Part shown: in pieces, positions 1-6,928 of the stretch
Layout: each line of letters opens with the position of its first letter
Numbering within the stretch: the first letter of the stretch is position 1
Source of the DNA: Desulfobacteraceae bacterium
Lineage (GTDB): Bacteria > Desulfobacterota > Desulfobacteria > Desulfobacterales > Desulfosarcinaceae
Length of the DNA: 12,116 nt
Assembly: GCA_027025615.1 (NCBI GenBank)
Contig: JALVQM010000339.1
Span: forward strand, 1 to 12,116
Reading direction: 5' to 3'
Notes under the pieces: model-generated
What the model was told of the DNA's origin: nothing
Seen by the model: only the letters and a program-made list of their open reading frames with translations
Database searches by the model: none
Translations under genes and position numbers: made by a program

Positions 1-2
1 AT

Positions 3-1061
3 ATAACCGATGTGGCCCATTACATCAGACCCAATAGCGCCCTGGATCAGGAAGCCATGGAAAGAGCCAGTTCCATTTACATGCCCGACGCTAAAATCCC
101 AATGCTTCCAATTGAATTGTCCGAGGGTCTCTGCAGCCTGCATCTTAACCAGGTCCGTCCTGCCATAAGCACCCTGGTCAAGGTAACTGAAAGGGGAGAA
201 GTTTTAGAATGCCGTATCGTAGCCAGCACTGTCAGGGTAGGACGCCAGCTTACATATAGTGATGCCGACGCGTTGGTAGAAAAAGATCCTGAAATGGCGG
301 CCCTTCATACCATAGCCAGAAACTATCGTCAGAAAAGGCTGGACAAGGGTGCGGTACAAATAACCCTGCCGGAGATCAACATCCATATAGATTCATCCGG
401 AAATGCCAAGGTCAGCAAGGTGGACCGTGAAAGTCCGGCACGCATGATGGTGGCTGAAATTATGATCATGGCCAACGCCCTTGCCGCCCAGGCTCTTGCT
501 GCCAGCGGCCTGCCGGCTATATTCCGCAGCCAGACCGAACCCTCCAAACGCCTTTATCAGAGAGACCAGGGGTCCTTGTTCCAAAACTGGATGCAGCGTA
601 AAGCGCTGAGCCGTTTCAGCCTTGCAAGCCGCCCCGAACCTCACGCAGGGCTTGGAGTGGCCTCTTATGTTACCATGACCTCTCCCATTCGCAAATACAC
701 TGACCTGGTCACTCAACGCCAATTGAGGGCTATGCTCGGCCTGGAATCACCTTATGACGACGAGCAAATCAACAACATTATTCATCGTATTGAAATTCCC
801 ATGGTCCAGGTCGCCCAGTTGCAATTCAGACGGCACCGCTATTGGCTTCTCAAATTCCTGCAACAGCACATCGGCTCCAAAACCGAAGCCTTGGTACTGG
901 CCAAACGCCGTAAAGGACATGCCATTCTTTTGACCGAGTATCTGATAGAATGCAACCTGGACACCAGCAGTGGAATTGGATTAAAGCCGGAAGACCTTGT
1001 CCAGGTTACCATCCAGCATGTAAATCCACGCAATGATATTCTGACCGTATATCTTGGTTAA
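3..1061 (+). CDS. RNase II/R-family exoribonuclease (RNB domain), 3' part, 5' end outside window
   Basis: The reading frame is open from the first bases, so the gene starts upstream of the window; 352 residues are visible. The fragment opens with I-T-D-V-A-H-Y-I, the strand that follows the Mg-binding D-x-D-D motif in RNB enzymes, so the metal-binding aspartates lie just outside. Also visible are the IPMLPxELSxxLCSL block, the NxVRP block and the catalytic SPIRKYxDLxxxRQL signature at about residue 226, whose arginine acts in phosphodiester cleavage in RNase II. The last ~80 residues look like a short degenerate OB/S1-like domain ending in ILTVYL, without the long basic tail of RNase R. The family degrades single-stranded RNA 3' to 5' in the cytoplasm. 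The gene converges on the tRNA deacylase gene. RNB family membership is clear; the choice between RNase II and RNase R is not possible from this part. Confidence 0.93.
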   Translation: MTDVAHYIRPNSALDQEAMERASSIYMPDAKIPMLPIELSEGLCSLHLNQVRPAISTLVKVTERGEVLECRIVASTVRVGRQLTYSDADALVEKDPEMAALHTIARNYRQKRLDKGAVQITLPEINIHIDSSGNAKVSKVDRESPARMMVAEIMIMANALAAQALAASGLPAIFRSQTEPSKRLYQRDQGSLFQNWMQRKALSRFSLASRPEPHAGLGVASYVTMTSPIRKYTDLVTQRQLRAMLGLESPYDDEQINNIIHRIEIPMVQVAQLQFRRHRYWLLKFLQQHIGSKTEALVLAKRRKGHAILLTEYLIECNLDTSSGIGLKPEDLVQVTIQHVNPRNDILTVYLG

Positions 1062-1091
1062 GTATCTTCCGGAAAGTATGGTTGTTTTGGC

Positions 1092-1137
1092 GTCAGGGTT
1101 ACTGACCTAATATCTGCTTCAGATCAGGCCTTGATCT
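1092..1137. terminator. Two small stem-loops between convergent genes (weak terminator candidates)
   Basis: GTCAG-GGTTA-CTGAC lies at 1092-1106, and AGATCA-GGCCT-TGATCT at 1121-1137 overlaps the stop codon of the minus-strand deacylase. Both sit between convergent stop codons, where a shared terminator is expected. Neither is followed by a clear U-tract on either strand, so the terminator role is a guess from position. Confidence 0.25.
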
Positions 1138-1603
1138 CAGCCGGACGCCCCCTGGTAAGAGCCACCAGGTCGGCAGATTTGATGGCAAACATTGAGCTTG
1201 GAGTACCGGCCGCGGCCCAGACAACATCGTGTTCCAACAGGTTTTGGTCAATGAATGTGGAAATTTCCTGGTTGTGCCCGGCAGGCGGGACTCCGCCAAT
1301 GGCAAAACCGGTTACTTGCCTGACAAATTCAGGTGGAGCCATGGTTACAGGCTCGCCAACCAAAGATTCAAGCCTACCCACGTCTACCCGGTTGACCCCG
1401 CTTACCAGCACCATGTAAGGAGCCTTACTGTTTTTGCCCTGAAAAACAAGTGACTTGACGATTTGTGCAGTACTGCATCCCACAGCTTCTGCCGCCTCAT
1501 CAGCTGTACGGGTAGACTTATCCATCTGCATGACTTCAATATTAAAACCCAGCTTGCCGATTGCCTGCTTGACTCTTTGGGAACTTTCTTTTAATTCCGT
1601 CAT
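1124..1603 (-). CDS. YbaK/EbsC-family aminoacyl-tRNA deacylase
   Basis: A 159-residue protein, the usual length for YbaK/EbsC-type trans-editing proteins, which hydrolyse mischarged aminoacyl-tRNA (for example Cys-tRNA-Pro or Ala-tRNA-Pro) in the cytoplasm. Family features are the N-terminal T-A-x-E-A-A-x-x-x-G block (33-42), the conserved lysine K50 in A-Q-I-V-K-S-L-V-F, the G-G-V-P-P-x-G-H loop at 103-110, and the A-A-G-T-P-x-x-x-F segment (131-139) near the C-terminus. The start was placed at the ATG at 1603-1601 because a GGGGGCAGG-type ribosome binding site precedes it and the family fold begins there. The frame stays open 50 codons further upstream, but that part resembles nothing in the family. 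The GGVPPAGH loop differs from the G-x-I-S-P-x-G form of E. coli YbaK, so the accepted aminoacyl group cannot be named. No tRNA synthetase gene is adjacent. Confidence 0.9.
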   Translation of the reverse strand: MTELKESSQRVKQAIGKLGFNIEVMQMDKSTRTADEAAEAVGCSTAQIVKSLVFQGKNSKAPYMVLVSGVNRVDVGRLESLVGEPVTMAPPEFVRQVTGFAIGGVPPAGHNQEISTFIDQNLLEHDVVWAAAGTPSSMFAIKSADLVALTRGRPAEIKA

Positions 1604-1655
1604 TACCTGCCCCCTGTAACTTGAAATAACCTGCCTTCGACTGCTCCAGGCAACG

Positions 1656-1684
1656 ATAATGGCACAAACCAGCGTTACCGGCAA
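1656..1684 (-). promoter_or_regulatory. Candidate promoter for the tRNA deacylase gene
   Basis: On the minus strand TTGCCG (1684-1679), a 17-base spacer and CATTAT (1661-1656) each match the sigma-70 consensus at 4 of 6 bases. Predicted transcription would begin about 45 bases before the ATG at 1603. This is the best pair found upstream of the gene, but it is weak. Confidence 0.22.
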
Positions 1685-1809
1685 GATGTCCTTTACAAGA
1701 TCAGAACTGTCCCGCAATTTCAGTAAAATTTCGGAAAGCCGACCAGGCAGCAAAACTTGATGTAAGCTACTTTTTGCGAACCAATCACAAAAGATGATTC
1801 AGCAAATAA

Positions 1810-1837
1810 TTGACATCCGGCCGATAGATGCTATTTT
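1810..1837 (+). promoter_or_regulatory. Promoter-like pair far upstream of tetR
   Basis: A perfect TTGACA (1810-1815), a 16-base spacer and TATTTT (1832-1837, 4 of 6) read toward the TetR gene. The start codon is about 165 bases downstream, and a better-placed promoter lies nearer to it, so this would make a long leader or a short non-coding transcript. Position and spacing are seen directly; activity is inferred. Confidence 0.3.
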
Positions 1838-1935
1838 AATCACGGCCCCGGTTTCCTGTAATGGCTCTATTGGTCCAACCCGCATTGATCCGGGCATCCG
1901 CCATCGGGAGCCGCAATTGATATGGTCGTTTTTGC

Positions 1936-1964
1936 TTGACTAGATCGTCAGTATAAATTATAGG
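1936..1964 (+). promoter_or_regulatory. Candidate tetR promoter with small TGAC/GTCA dyad
   Basis: TTGACT (1936-1941, 5 of 6), a 17-base spacer and TATAGG (1959-1964, 4 of 6) end about 38 bases before the TetR start codon. A short inverted repeat, TGAC at 1937-1940 and GTCA at 1947-1950, overlaps the -35 box and spacer. That position would suit autorepression by the TetR protein, but arms of four bases are short for a TetR operator. Confidence 0.4.
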
Positions 1965-2002
1965 CCCGTTTCTTAAACTAAATCCAATTCAGGAAAGGGC
2001 AA

Positions 2003-2635
2003 ATGGGAATCAAAGAGCGCAAAGAACGCGAAAAAGAGCGTCGCCGACAGCAAATTATAGTGGCTGCCAAAAGGGTCTTTTCAGAAAAAGGTTTCAACAA
2101 AGCCACCATGGAAGACATCGCCACAGAAGCCGAGCTGAGCCCAGGCACATTGTACTTATATTTTAAAAACAAGGAAGAACTCTATGCTTCCCTTTCGCTG
2201 CGAATTCTTCAATATTTGTACATCCGGGTGACCCACGTCCATAAAGAAAACAAATTGTCACCTAAAGACAAAGTTAAGGCCCTGATAGATGCCATGTATG
2301 ATGTGTATGACTTCGATCCGCTTATCATCATTAACATGTTTCACTTGCAGTCAAGTGAAACGCTCAAGAACCTTTCTCCTGAATTGCTGGCTGAAATAAA
2401 AAATCTTTCACAGAAATCCATAGGTGCCATAGCCCAGATATTCAAGGAAGGAATCGAGAGTGGAGATTACATAGACTGTCATCCCAACGCGCTGGCAGAT
2501 ATTTTCTGGTCCCTTTTCTCTGGGGTAGTGCTGTGGGAAGCAAGCAAAAAAATAATCGACCACCGCAAAGACTATTTGAAACAAACCCTCCAGGCGGCTT
2601 TCGAAATTTTCGAAAAAGGAATTACCTTGAACTAG
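2003..2635 (+). CDS. TetR/AcrR-family transcriptional regulator
   Basis: A 210-residue protein, typical length for the family. The N-terminal DNA-binding domain spans about 16-64. It opens with an R-R-x-Q-I-I-x-A-A-x-x-x-F-x-x-x-G-F segment, then the helix-turn-helix T-M-E-D-I-A-T-E-A-x-L-S-P-G-T-L-Y-x-Y-F-x-N-K-E-E-L (about 35-60), close to the family consensus. The first 15 residues are very basic (K/R/E-rich), a common DNA-contacting tail. Residues 70-210 form the helical ligand and dimer domain; they do not identify the effector. AGGAAAGGG lies just ahead of the ATG. The DUF554 gene follows 138 bases downstream on the same strand and is a possible target or co-transcribed partner, by position only. 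Confidence 0.93.
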   Translation: MGIKERKEREKERRRQQIIVAAKRVFSEKGFNKATMEDIATEAELSPGTLYLYFKNKEELYASLSLRILQYLYIRVTHVHKENKLSPKDKVKALIDAMYDVYDFDPLIIINMFHLQSSETLKNLSPELLAEIKNLSQKSIGAIAQIFKEGIESGDYIDCHPNALADIFWSLFSGVVLWEASKKIIDHRKDYLKQTLQAAFEIFEKGITLN

Positions 2636-2662
2636 TCGGATTTCCGTTTTAGTCTGGAATTC

Positions 2663-2688
2663 TGGTCCAGGATCAAGACTTCGGACCA
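2663..2688 (+). other. Hairpin TGGTCC/GGACCA after tetR
   Basis: Six-base arms TGGTCC (2663-2668) and GGACCA (2683-2688) enclose a 14-base loop, 27 bases after the TetR stop codon. No U-tract follows, so it is at most a weak terminator. It could equally be an operator-like inverted repeat before the DUF554 gene. An alternative fold pairs AGTCT (2651-2655) with AGACT (2676-2680). Confidence 0.25.
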
Positions 2689-2773
2689 CCAAAAACTGTA
2701 CTCTGCTTCACTGCGTTTCGCAATTCAAATACACGCATCAAGTTCCGTATACAAACGTATAAGGAAGGTGTCC

Positions 2774-3457
2774 TTGCTTGGTACAATAGTAAATTCACTG
2801 GCCATAATTATAGGAGCCGGTATCGGGTATTTTCTCGGCAGCGGACTAAAAGAGCGCTATAGCCTCACCATCATGAATGCCATCAGCCTTGCCGTAATTT
2901 TGATAGGCTTGAAATCGGCATTCAACTCCGATGACATGCTGCTGGTGACAATCTGCCTGGTTGCGGGAAGCTTCGTTGGAGAAATGTTAAACATCGAACA
3001 ACGCCTGGAAAAACTCGCCAATCTGTTTGAAAAACGTCAGCAGGTTAACCAAAAAAGTTTTACTCAGGGCTTTGTGACTGCCAGCCTGGTCTATTGCGTG
3101 GGGGCAATGGCAATTGTGGGCGCACTTGAAAGCGGATTGACAGGCAACCACCAAACCCTCTTTGCCAAATCGATCCTGGACGGTATAACCGCCATCGTCT
3201 TTACGGCCACCTTTGGTATAGGGGTAATATTTTCAGCAGCCAGCGTATTTCTATACCAGGGAGCCATAACTATTGGCGCCGGCTACTTGAAGGGAATTAT
3301 GACCCCGGAAGTAATTTCTCAGGTTACGGCGGTTGGAGGACTGTTGATCATGGCCATCGGCCTCAACCTATTGAAGATTCAGTCCATTAAAGTCGGCAAC
3401 ATGCTCCCGGCCATTTTCATGCCTTTTGTATACAACTTCGTGATCAGTCTCTTTTAG
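2774..3457 (+). CDS. DUF554-family integral membrane protein
   Basis: With a TTG start at 2774 the protein has 227 residues and begins M-L-G-T-I-V-N-S-L-A-I-I-I-G, the usual DUF554 (YqgA/YdfK-like) N-terminus. AAGGAAGG (2761-2768) then sits five bases before the start. A GTG at 2768 is in frame but overlaps this ribosome binding site and adds two non-family residues. Hydrophobic segments at about 4-23, 32-50, 55-72, 98-118, 134-160, 168-203 and 208-226 make an inner-membrane protein. The charged stretch 74-95 is a probable cytoplasmic loop. Family features include N-x-x-x-I-L-I-G-like helices, the G-x-x-x-G-E segment and the C-terminal N-x-L-P-A-x-x-x-x-P. The function of the family is unknown; a transport or channel role is only a guess. 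It lies downstream of the TetR gene. Confidence 0.9.
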   Translation: MLGTIVNSLAIIIGAGIGYFLGSGLKERYSLTIMNAISLAVILIGLKSAFNSDDMLLVTICLVAGSFVGEMLNIEQRLEKLANLFEKRQQVNQKSFTQGFVTASLVYCVGAMAIVGALESGLTGNHQTLFAKSILDGITAIVFTATFGIGVIFSAASVFLYQGAITIGAGYLKGIMTPEVISQVTAVGGLLIMAIGLNLLKIQSIKVGNMLPAIFMPFVYNFVISLF

Positions 3458-3798
3458 CAGACTTTTGAAAAATTATTGCATCTGGTTGCAATCCTCTTCA
3501 AAATGCTAATTTATTCCATATAAATCGCACTTTTTCGTCGAATTTTGCCTTCTTGCCCTGCACCAATGGTATTTTTCAACAACCGTCAGGATTACTTGTC
3601 ATGGCAATATCACACCGCTTGCTGCAGAATTTTTCAGCAGCTTTAACCGCAACGCACTTCATTTACATCTGATTCCCGCCGTTTTTGACGACCAAATCCA
3701 GAACTTCTTTTTGCCCTTACAAAACAGCAAGTTGTCCAGCTGCAAGCCAAACCGGTTGTAAGCCTAGGTTACAGCAACACGTATTTAGCGATGTCACT
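3458..3798. other. 341-base gap between convergent genes
   Basis: Apart from the stem-loop at 3463-3503, this stretch holds no recognised gene. Short open frames occur (for example 24 codons from the ATG at 3601), but none has a good ribosome binding site or a recognisable product. A near-palindrome with one unpaired G, TGTAA (3757-3761) and TTACA (3769-3773) flanking CCTAGG, lies about 25 bases beyond the cytochrome stop codon and may form a weak hairpin in its 3' end. Confidence 0.5.
3463..3503 (+). terminator. Two-part stem-loop just after the DUF554 gene
   Basis: Outer arms TTTTGAA (3463-3469) and TTCAAAA (3497-3503) enclose inner arms ATTGCA (3475-3480) and TGCAAT (3487-3492) around a six-base loop. 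The result is 13 base pairs with one internal loop, starting six bases after the stop codon. There is no U-tract on the plus strand. Read from the minus strand, the inner hairpin is followed by AATTTTTC, so it might also stop transcripts coming from the convergent cytochrome gene. Confidence 0.42.
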
Positions 3799-4269
3799 TT
3801 ACTCCGGCTGATGGCAGCCATTGCAACCGGTTGGACCGGTTGCTGGTAAACGCCCATCAATTCCGGCTCTGGTCATTTCCAGTTTCTTGTTGTTGAGCTT
3901 GATGGCTCGATGGCATCCAATGCACTGCTTGTGGAAAGCAGTTTTAAAATAACGCATCTTTAGATCTGGATCTATTTTTTTATTTGCTTCTTTTTTGGGC
4001 AGCTGCGCCAGATCATGGCAACCTTGAGTCATACAGCCTACAACCGGCTCAGTGCCATTCCATTTATGATGACACTGCTTGCAGCTATAGTTGAAATGGA
4101 CGGAGTGAGGAAATTGCACGGCGCTGCGCTGGCCCTCTACAGGTGGGTCAATGGTAAAAGTACCCAAAGGTACAACCATCTGTTCTTCCTGGGCCAATAA
4201 TGATCCGCCAAACCCTGTGACCAAAATTACGACTAAAACAGCAACGATCCAAACACCCTTGGTATTCAT
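3799..4269 (-). CDS. Periplasmic tetrahaem class III (c3-like) cytochrome c
   Basis: A 156-residue precursor with a signal peptide (about 1-26: short basic start, hydrophobic core, cleavage near L-L-A/Q), so the product is exported. Four haem-binding motifs are visible: C63-x-x-C66-H67, C79-x4-C84-H85, C116-x-x-C119-H120 and C149-x-x-C152-H153 at the extreme C-terminus. H55 and H58 in F-P-H-S-V-H-F, H68 directly after the first motif, and H113 before the third are placed like the distal axial ligands of cytochrome c3, predicting four bis-His haems. The start at 4269 was chosen for the strong AGGGAGGAAGG site; the upstream extension to 4338 would bury the signal peptide. Such proteins shuttle electrons in the periplasm with hydrogenases, formate dehydrogenases or membrane redox complexes; the partner is not in this window. 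The mature part (~130 residues) is somewhat longer than classical c3 (~107). It lies 88 bases downstream of the large DUF4388/DUF1566 gene. Confidence 0.93.
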   Translation of the reverse strand: MNTKGVWIVAVLVVILVTGFGGSLLAQEEQMVVPLGTFTIDPPVEGQRSAVQFPHSVHFNYSCKQCHHKWNGTEPVVGCMTQGCHDLAQLPKKEANKKIDPDLKMRYFKTAFHKQCIGCHRAIKLNNKKLEMTRAGIDGRLPATGPTGCNGCHQPE

Positions 4270-4309
4270 CCTTCCTCCCTGTTTGTGAACCTGACTGCGT
4301 ATCGGTCTT

Positions 4310-4338
4310 GCTATAGCCGTTTCTGTTTCAAGATTCAA
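4310..4338 (-). promoter_or_regulatory. Candidate promoter for the tetrahaem cytochrome gene
   Basis: On the minus strand TTGAAT (4338-4333), a 17-base spacer and TATAGC (4315-4310) each match the sigma-70 consensus at 4 of 6. The -10 box ends 40 bases before the start codon at 4269. It lies wholly in the 88-base gap after the upstream gene, so the cytochrome could be transcribed separately as well as by read-through. Confidence 0.33.
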
Positions 4339-4357
4339 TGATTATCTAATTAACCTT

Positions 4358-6847
4358 TCAAGGACGAACGGCGCGCACGGCACCGCACTGGTCCTGACGT
4401 TTGAAAATACGCTTAAATACCTTCTCGGGCCTGGAAGTTACCACGTTGGCAACCGAATAATACCCTTTAACATATGCCTCGGAAGACCAATACCATTTTG
4501 CAGCGCTTTGGGGGAAAAACGGGGCCTGCTTATATATTGATGCCAACTCACTGGCCGTTGGCAATCTCCAATCGGTAAAGCCCCCGGAGCTTAAGCCTTT
4601 TACATAAGCCACCGCTTCATTGTAATCGATACAGCTGCCCAAATCCTGGTATGAATCGAGCAAGCACCATGTCAAGCCGGTAACTTTATCAGTAACCGTT
4701 TCGTCGGAATCGACCACAAAACGACCGGTAGCTCCCAGCCTGGCCTTCATCTCCCGGCGCAGTCGGACCAGGCGCTGTTGACGCCTTAAACGTTCCAATT
4801 CAGCCTGGCGCTTTTGCTCTTCAATCTCTTTGCGTTTGGCTTCCTGACGCCGCATGGTAATTATATTATCCCGCTGGCGGTTCAAGCTTTCCAGCAAATC
4901 CAGAGCCTGGGGGATATAGGTATTAGCTTTGTTACGGGCGACAAAAGCCTCCAGCCCCGCAATACGCTCGTCTATTGAAAGACTGCCATCGGAAGCACTT
5001 TTCTTTGCTGCCAACCATCTATTTTTTTCTCGGAGCCTGGCTTTTACCTTTTCAAGTTCTGCAATCACTTTTGAGCGAACGTAACTTTTGGGATTTTTGT
5101 CAAGATATTCGCTCAACAAATCACGGGCTGCCTGGAAATTTTTACCTAGATCAGAAACCTTGTTTTTAAGCTGCCACCACTCCTGTTCATCAACCAACTG
5201 CCTTCTTATCTCTGTTGCTTGCCGAACCTTATTACTGTCACCGAACACGCCTATAAAAATATCACACTTCTTTATACAATCGTTCCAGCGCCTCTGTTCG
5301 ATACACCCTTTTGCCTGCTGCCTTAAAAAGGCCAGATAGTCATCCGCCATCTCGTTGATCAGGATCTGGACATCATGCCGGTAACGTCCCTGTGGAAATC
5401 GATCCAAATATTTCCGGTACACTGCCAGGCGTTGGGCGAAATCCAAGCGGGCGGCTTCCTGCAATTCCTGGTAATAGTACTGGTCAAGCAAATCCTTTAT
5501 TCCGGCTATGGCTTTGTTGATTTTATCAATATGGCGACTTTGAGGATGTTTTTTCAGAAATTCTGTGTAAATCGAAATGGCTTTCTTTTCATATGCATCA
5601 TCCAACGGCAGACTGCTGACCTTCAAGGTAGCCTGTTCGTAATCGTAATCTTCGATCTGTTCCCGGGCATCTTTTATTCTCCGTTCCAGTTGCACACGCC
5701 AGGCAGGATTTGGATTTTTTTTCAAAAAGTTTTTAAGTTGTTCCAAACGCTCAGAGGCAGATTCAAGAGAATCAATTTTGGCGAGAAATTTTGCAAAATG
5801 TTCTGCACTGCGATTAGCTGAAATATGAAAATATATACTGGCCGCAGCGACAACCACGACCAGTAAGCCGACCACGCTCCAGACGATTTTTCTGGCCAGA
5901 CCTGAATGGTCTTTAACAGGAGGAGGTACGGGAGCTCGTTCCAATTTGACAATCGGCTTGCCAGCCTTGTGGGGCCGGTTATCGTCGGGCATTGCCTGTA
6001 GCCGGGGTTGTTCACCATTTTCCTTAAGTCTAACGGCAGCCTCATCTTTCAGCTTGAGGCTTTCCATCAAAACATGCATGAGGGGTTGCTTGATCTCATC
6101 AGCTTTGTTCTCATCAGGCGGATGGATTTCAATAGTGGGCTCATCCCAACTGATTATCCGGTATGCCGCTTCCCTTCCGGTTTGTTCCCCTGCTTCGGCC
6201 GCGATTAAGTTGCCCTCCAAAAGATACAAAAAGCCCTGATTATCACCTGAACTTACCCTCAGGCTGAAACTGGACTTTTCCATCTCGGACATTTGAAGAA
6301 ATGACGGCAGACTGATCCCCCTGATCTTGCCCCCTATACCTGCCTCCATCTGTTGAAAAGCCCTGCGGCTGATGATCTTTTTGACCAGGGTTTCAAGCTG
6401 GGCATAATCACTATCGGTAATCCAGTCCGAACAGTAGCCCAGATGAATTTCTATCTTTTTCTTATTACGCTGCCAGGGCCACAACGCTCCGTAAAACTCA
6501 CCGGTTTTAAGTTTTTTTATGAAAAGCGACTGTTCTTTCTGGATGCCACCAAGATAAACCACTGTAGAATTTTTGCGCAATTTGCGCGGTGTGGTTTTAC
6601 CTGCCGGCTTGACAGCAGATCCAAAAAATTCACTCAACATTCTCTCAAGGGCCTTGATACTATGCCCCACTGCAGTAACCTGATAGAGACTGCGAGATTC
6701 TTCATAAAAACGTTTATTGATATTTTTGAGCCCTTCGATCTTCTGAATCAGTTCAACAAAGCCCTTCAAAGTATTCATGTGCGCCTTGAGGTCATCGATT
6801 TCCTTGCTCTGGCTTGTCAGAATCTGATCCACAAGCTGCTCTATCAT
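4358..6847 (-). CDS. Single-pass envelope protein: DUF4388 (PATAN), TM helix, ~50-residue helical repeats, C-terminal DUF1566
   Basis: 829 residues from the ATG at 6847, preceded by CCAGGAGCAGG. The frame is open to 6994, but the extra 49 residues lack a comparable site. Domains in order: an uncharacterised N-terminal region (1-170, helical start); a DUF4388/PATAN-like domain (about 175-243: G-I-S-L-P-S-F-L-Q-M, then L-Y-L-L-E-G-N-L-I-A-A-E and E-A-A-Y-R-I-I-S-W); a proline/charged linker; one transmembrane helix (about 321-341); six related helical segments beginning near 365, 421, 471, 522, 571 and 625; an R/E/Q-rich coiled coil (about 655-705); and a C-terminal DUF1566 (Lcl_C) domain (about 708-829) with V-T-G-L-T-W, D-W-R-L-P-T-x-x-E-L, W-Y-W-S-S-E and a final C-G-A-V-R-A-V-R-P. 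With no signal peptide and one helix, the N-terminal part should be cytoplasmic and the repeats plus DUF1566 periplasmic. PATAN domains occur in bacterial signalling and motility proteins; DUF1566 occurs in surface and envelope proteins. A trans-membrane scaffold or sensor is inferred; ligand and partner are unknown. The cytochrome gene follows. Confidence 0.85.
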   Translation of the reverse strand: MIEQLVDQILTSQSKEIDDLKAHMNTLKGFVELIQKIEGLKNINKRFYEESRSLYQVTAVGHSIKALERMLSEFFGSAVKPAGKTTPRKLRKNSTVVYLGGIQKEQSLFIKKLKTGEFYGALWPWQRNKKKIEIHLGYCSDWITDSDYAQLETLVKKIISRRAFQQMEAGIGGKIRGISLPSFLQMSEMEKSSFSLRVSSGDNQGFLYLLEGNLIAAEAGEQTGREAAYRIISWDEPTIEIHPPDENKADEIKQPLMHVLMESLKLKDEAAVRLKENGEQPRLQAMPDDNRPHKAGKPIVKLERAPVPPPVKDHSGLARKIVWSVVGLLVVVVAAASIYFHISANRSAEHFAKFLAKIDSLESASERLEQLKNFLKKNPNPAWRVQLERRIKDAREQIEDYDYEQATLKVSSLPLDDAYEKKAISIYTEFLKKHPQSRHIDKINKAIAGIKDLLDQYYYQELQEAARLDFAQRLAVYRKYLDRFPQGRYRHDVQILINEMADDYLAFLRQQAKGCIEQRRWNDCIKKCDIFIGVFGDSNKVRQATEIRRQLVDEQEWWQLKNKVSDLGKNFQAARDLLSEYLDKNPKSYVRSKVIAELEKVKARLREKNRWLAAKKSASDGSLSIDERIAGLEAFVARNKANTYIPQALDLLESLNRQRDNIITMRRQEAKRKEIEEQKRQAELERLRRQQRLVRLRREMKARLGATGRFVVDSDETVTDKVTGLTWCLLDSYQDLGSCIDYNEAVAYVKGLSSGGFTDWRLPTASELASIYKQAPFFPQSAAKWYWSSEAYVKGYYSVANVVTSRPEKVFKRIFKRQDQCGAVRAVRP

Positions 6848-6928
6848 AGGCCTGCTCCTGGAATGGTCGTGCCGAAAGATTTTACCTTGCCTGAATTTAC
6901 AATGTGAAATTACTTTATGAATCAGGCT

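Larger units (their letters stand above)
1604..2002. other. 399-base divergent intergenic region
   Basis: This gap separates the minus-strand deacylase from the plus-strand TetR gene. No convincing coding frame was seen on either strand; the open frame 1604-1753 (minus) is an unsupported extension of the deacylase. The region holds a promoter-like pair at 1810-1837 (+) and the likely tetR promoter at 1936-1964 (+). No tRNA or recognised riboswitch was seen. Confidence 0.6.

Noticed and set aside
1604..1753. 50-residue N-terminal extension of the tRNA deacylase, including a short hydrophobic stretch
   Set aside because: The family starts at the ATG at 1603, which has its own ribosome binding site; the extension would be unusual for a cytosolic editing protein.
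3601..3672. 24-codon open frame in the gap after the DUF554 gene
   Set aside because: No ribosome binding site and no resemblance to a known small protein.
4270..4338. 23-residue extension before the cytochrome signal peptide
   Set aside because: It would place charged residues ahead of the signal peptide and overlaps the candidate promoter; the ATG at 4269 has a strong AGGGAGGAAGG site.
5946..6907. Long plus-strand open frames (5946-6239, 6353-6907) opposite the 829-residue gene
   Set aside because: They have no recognisable domains or ribosome binding sites and lie antisense to a gene with clear domains at both ends.
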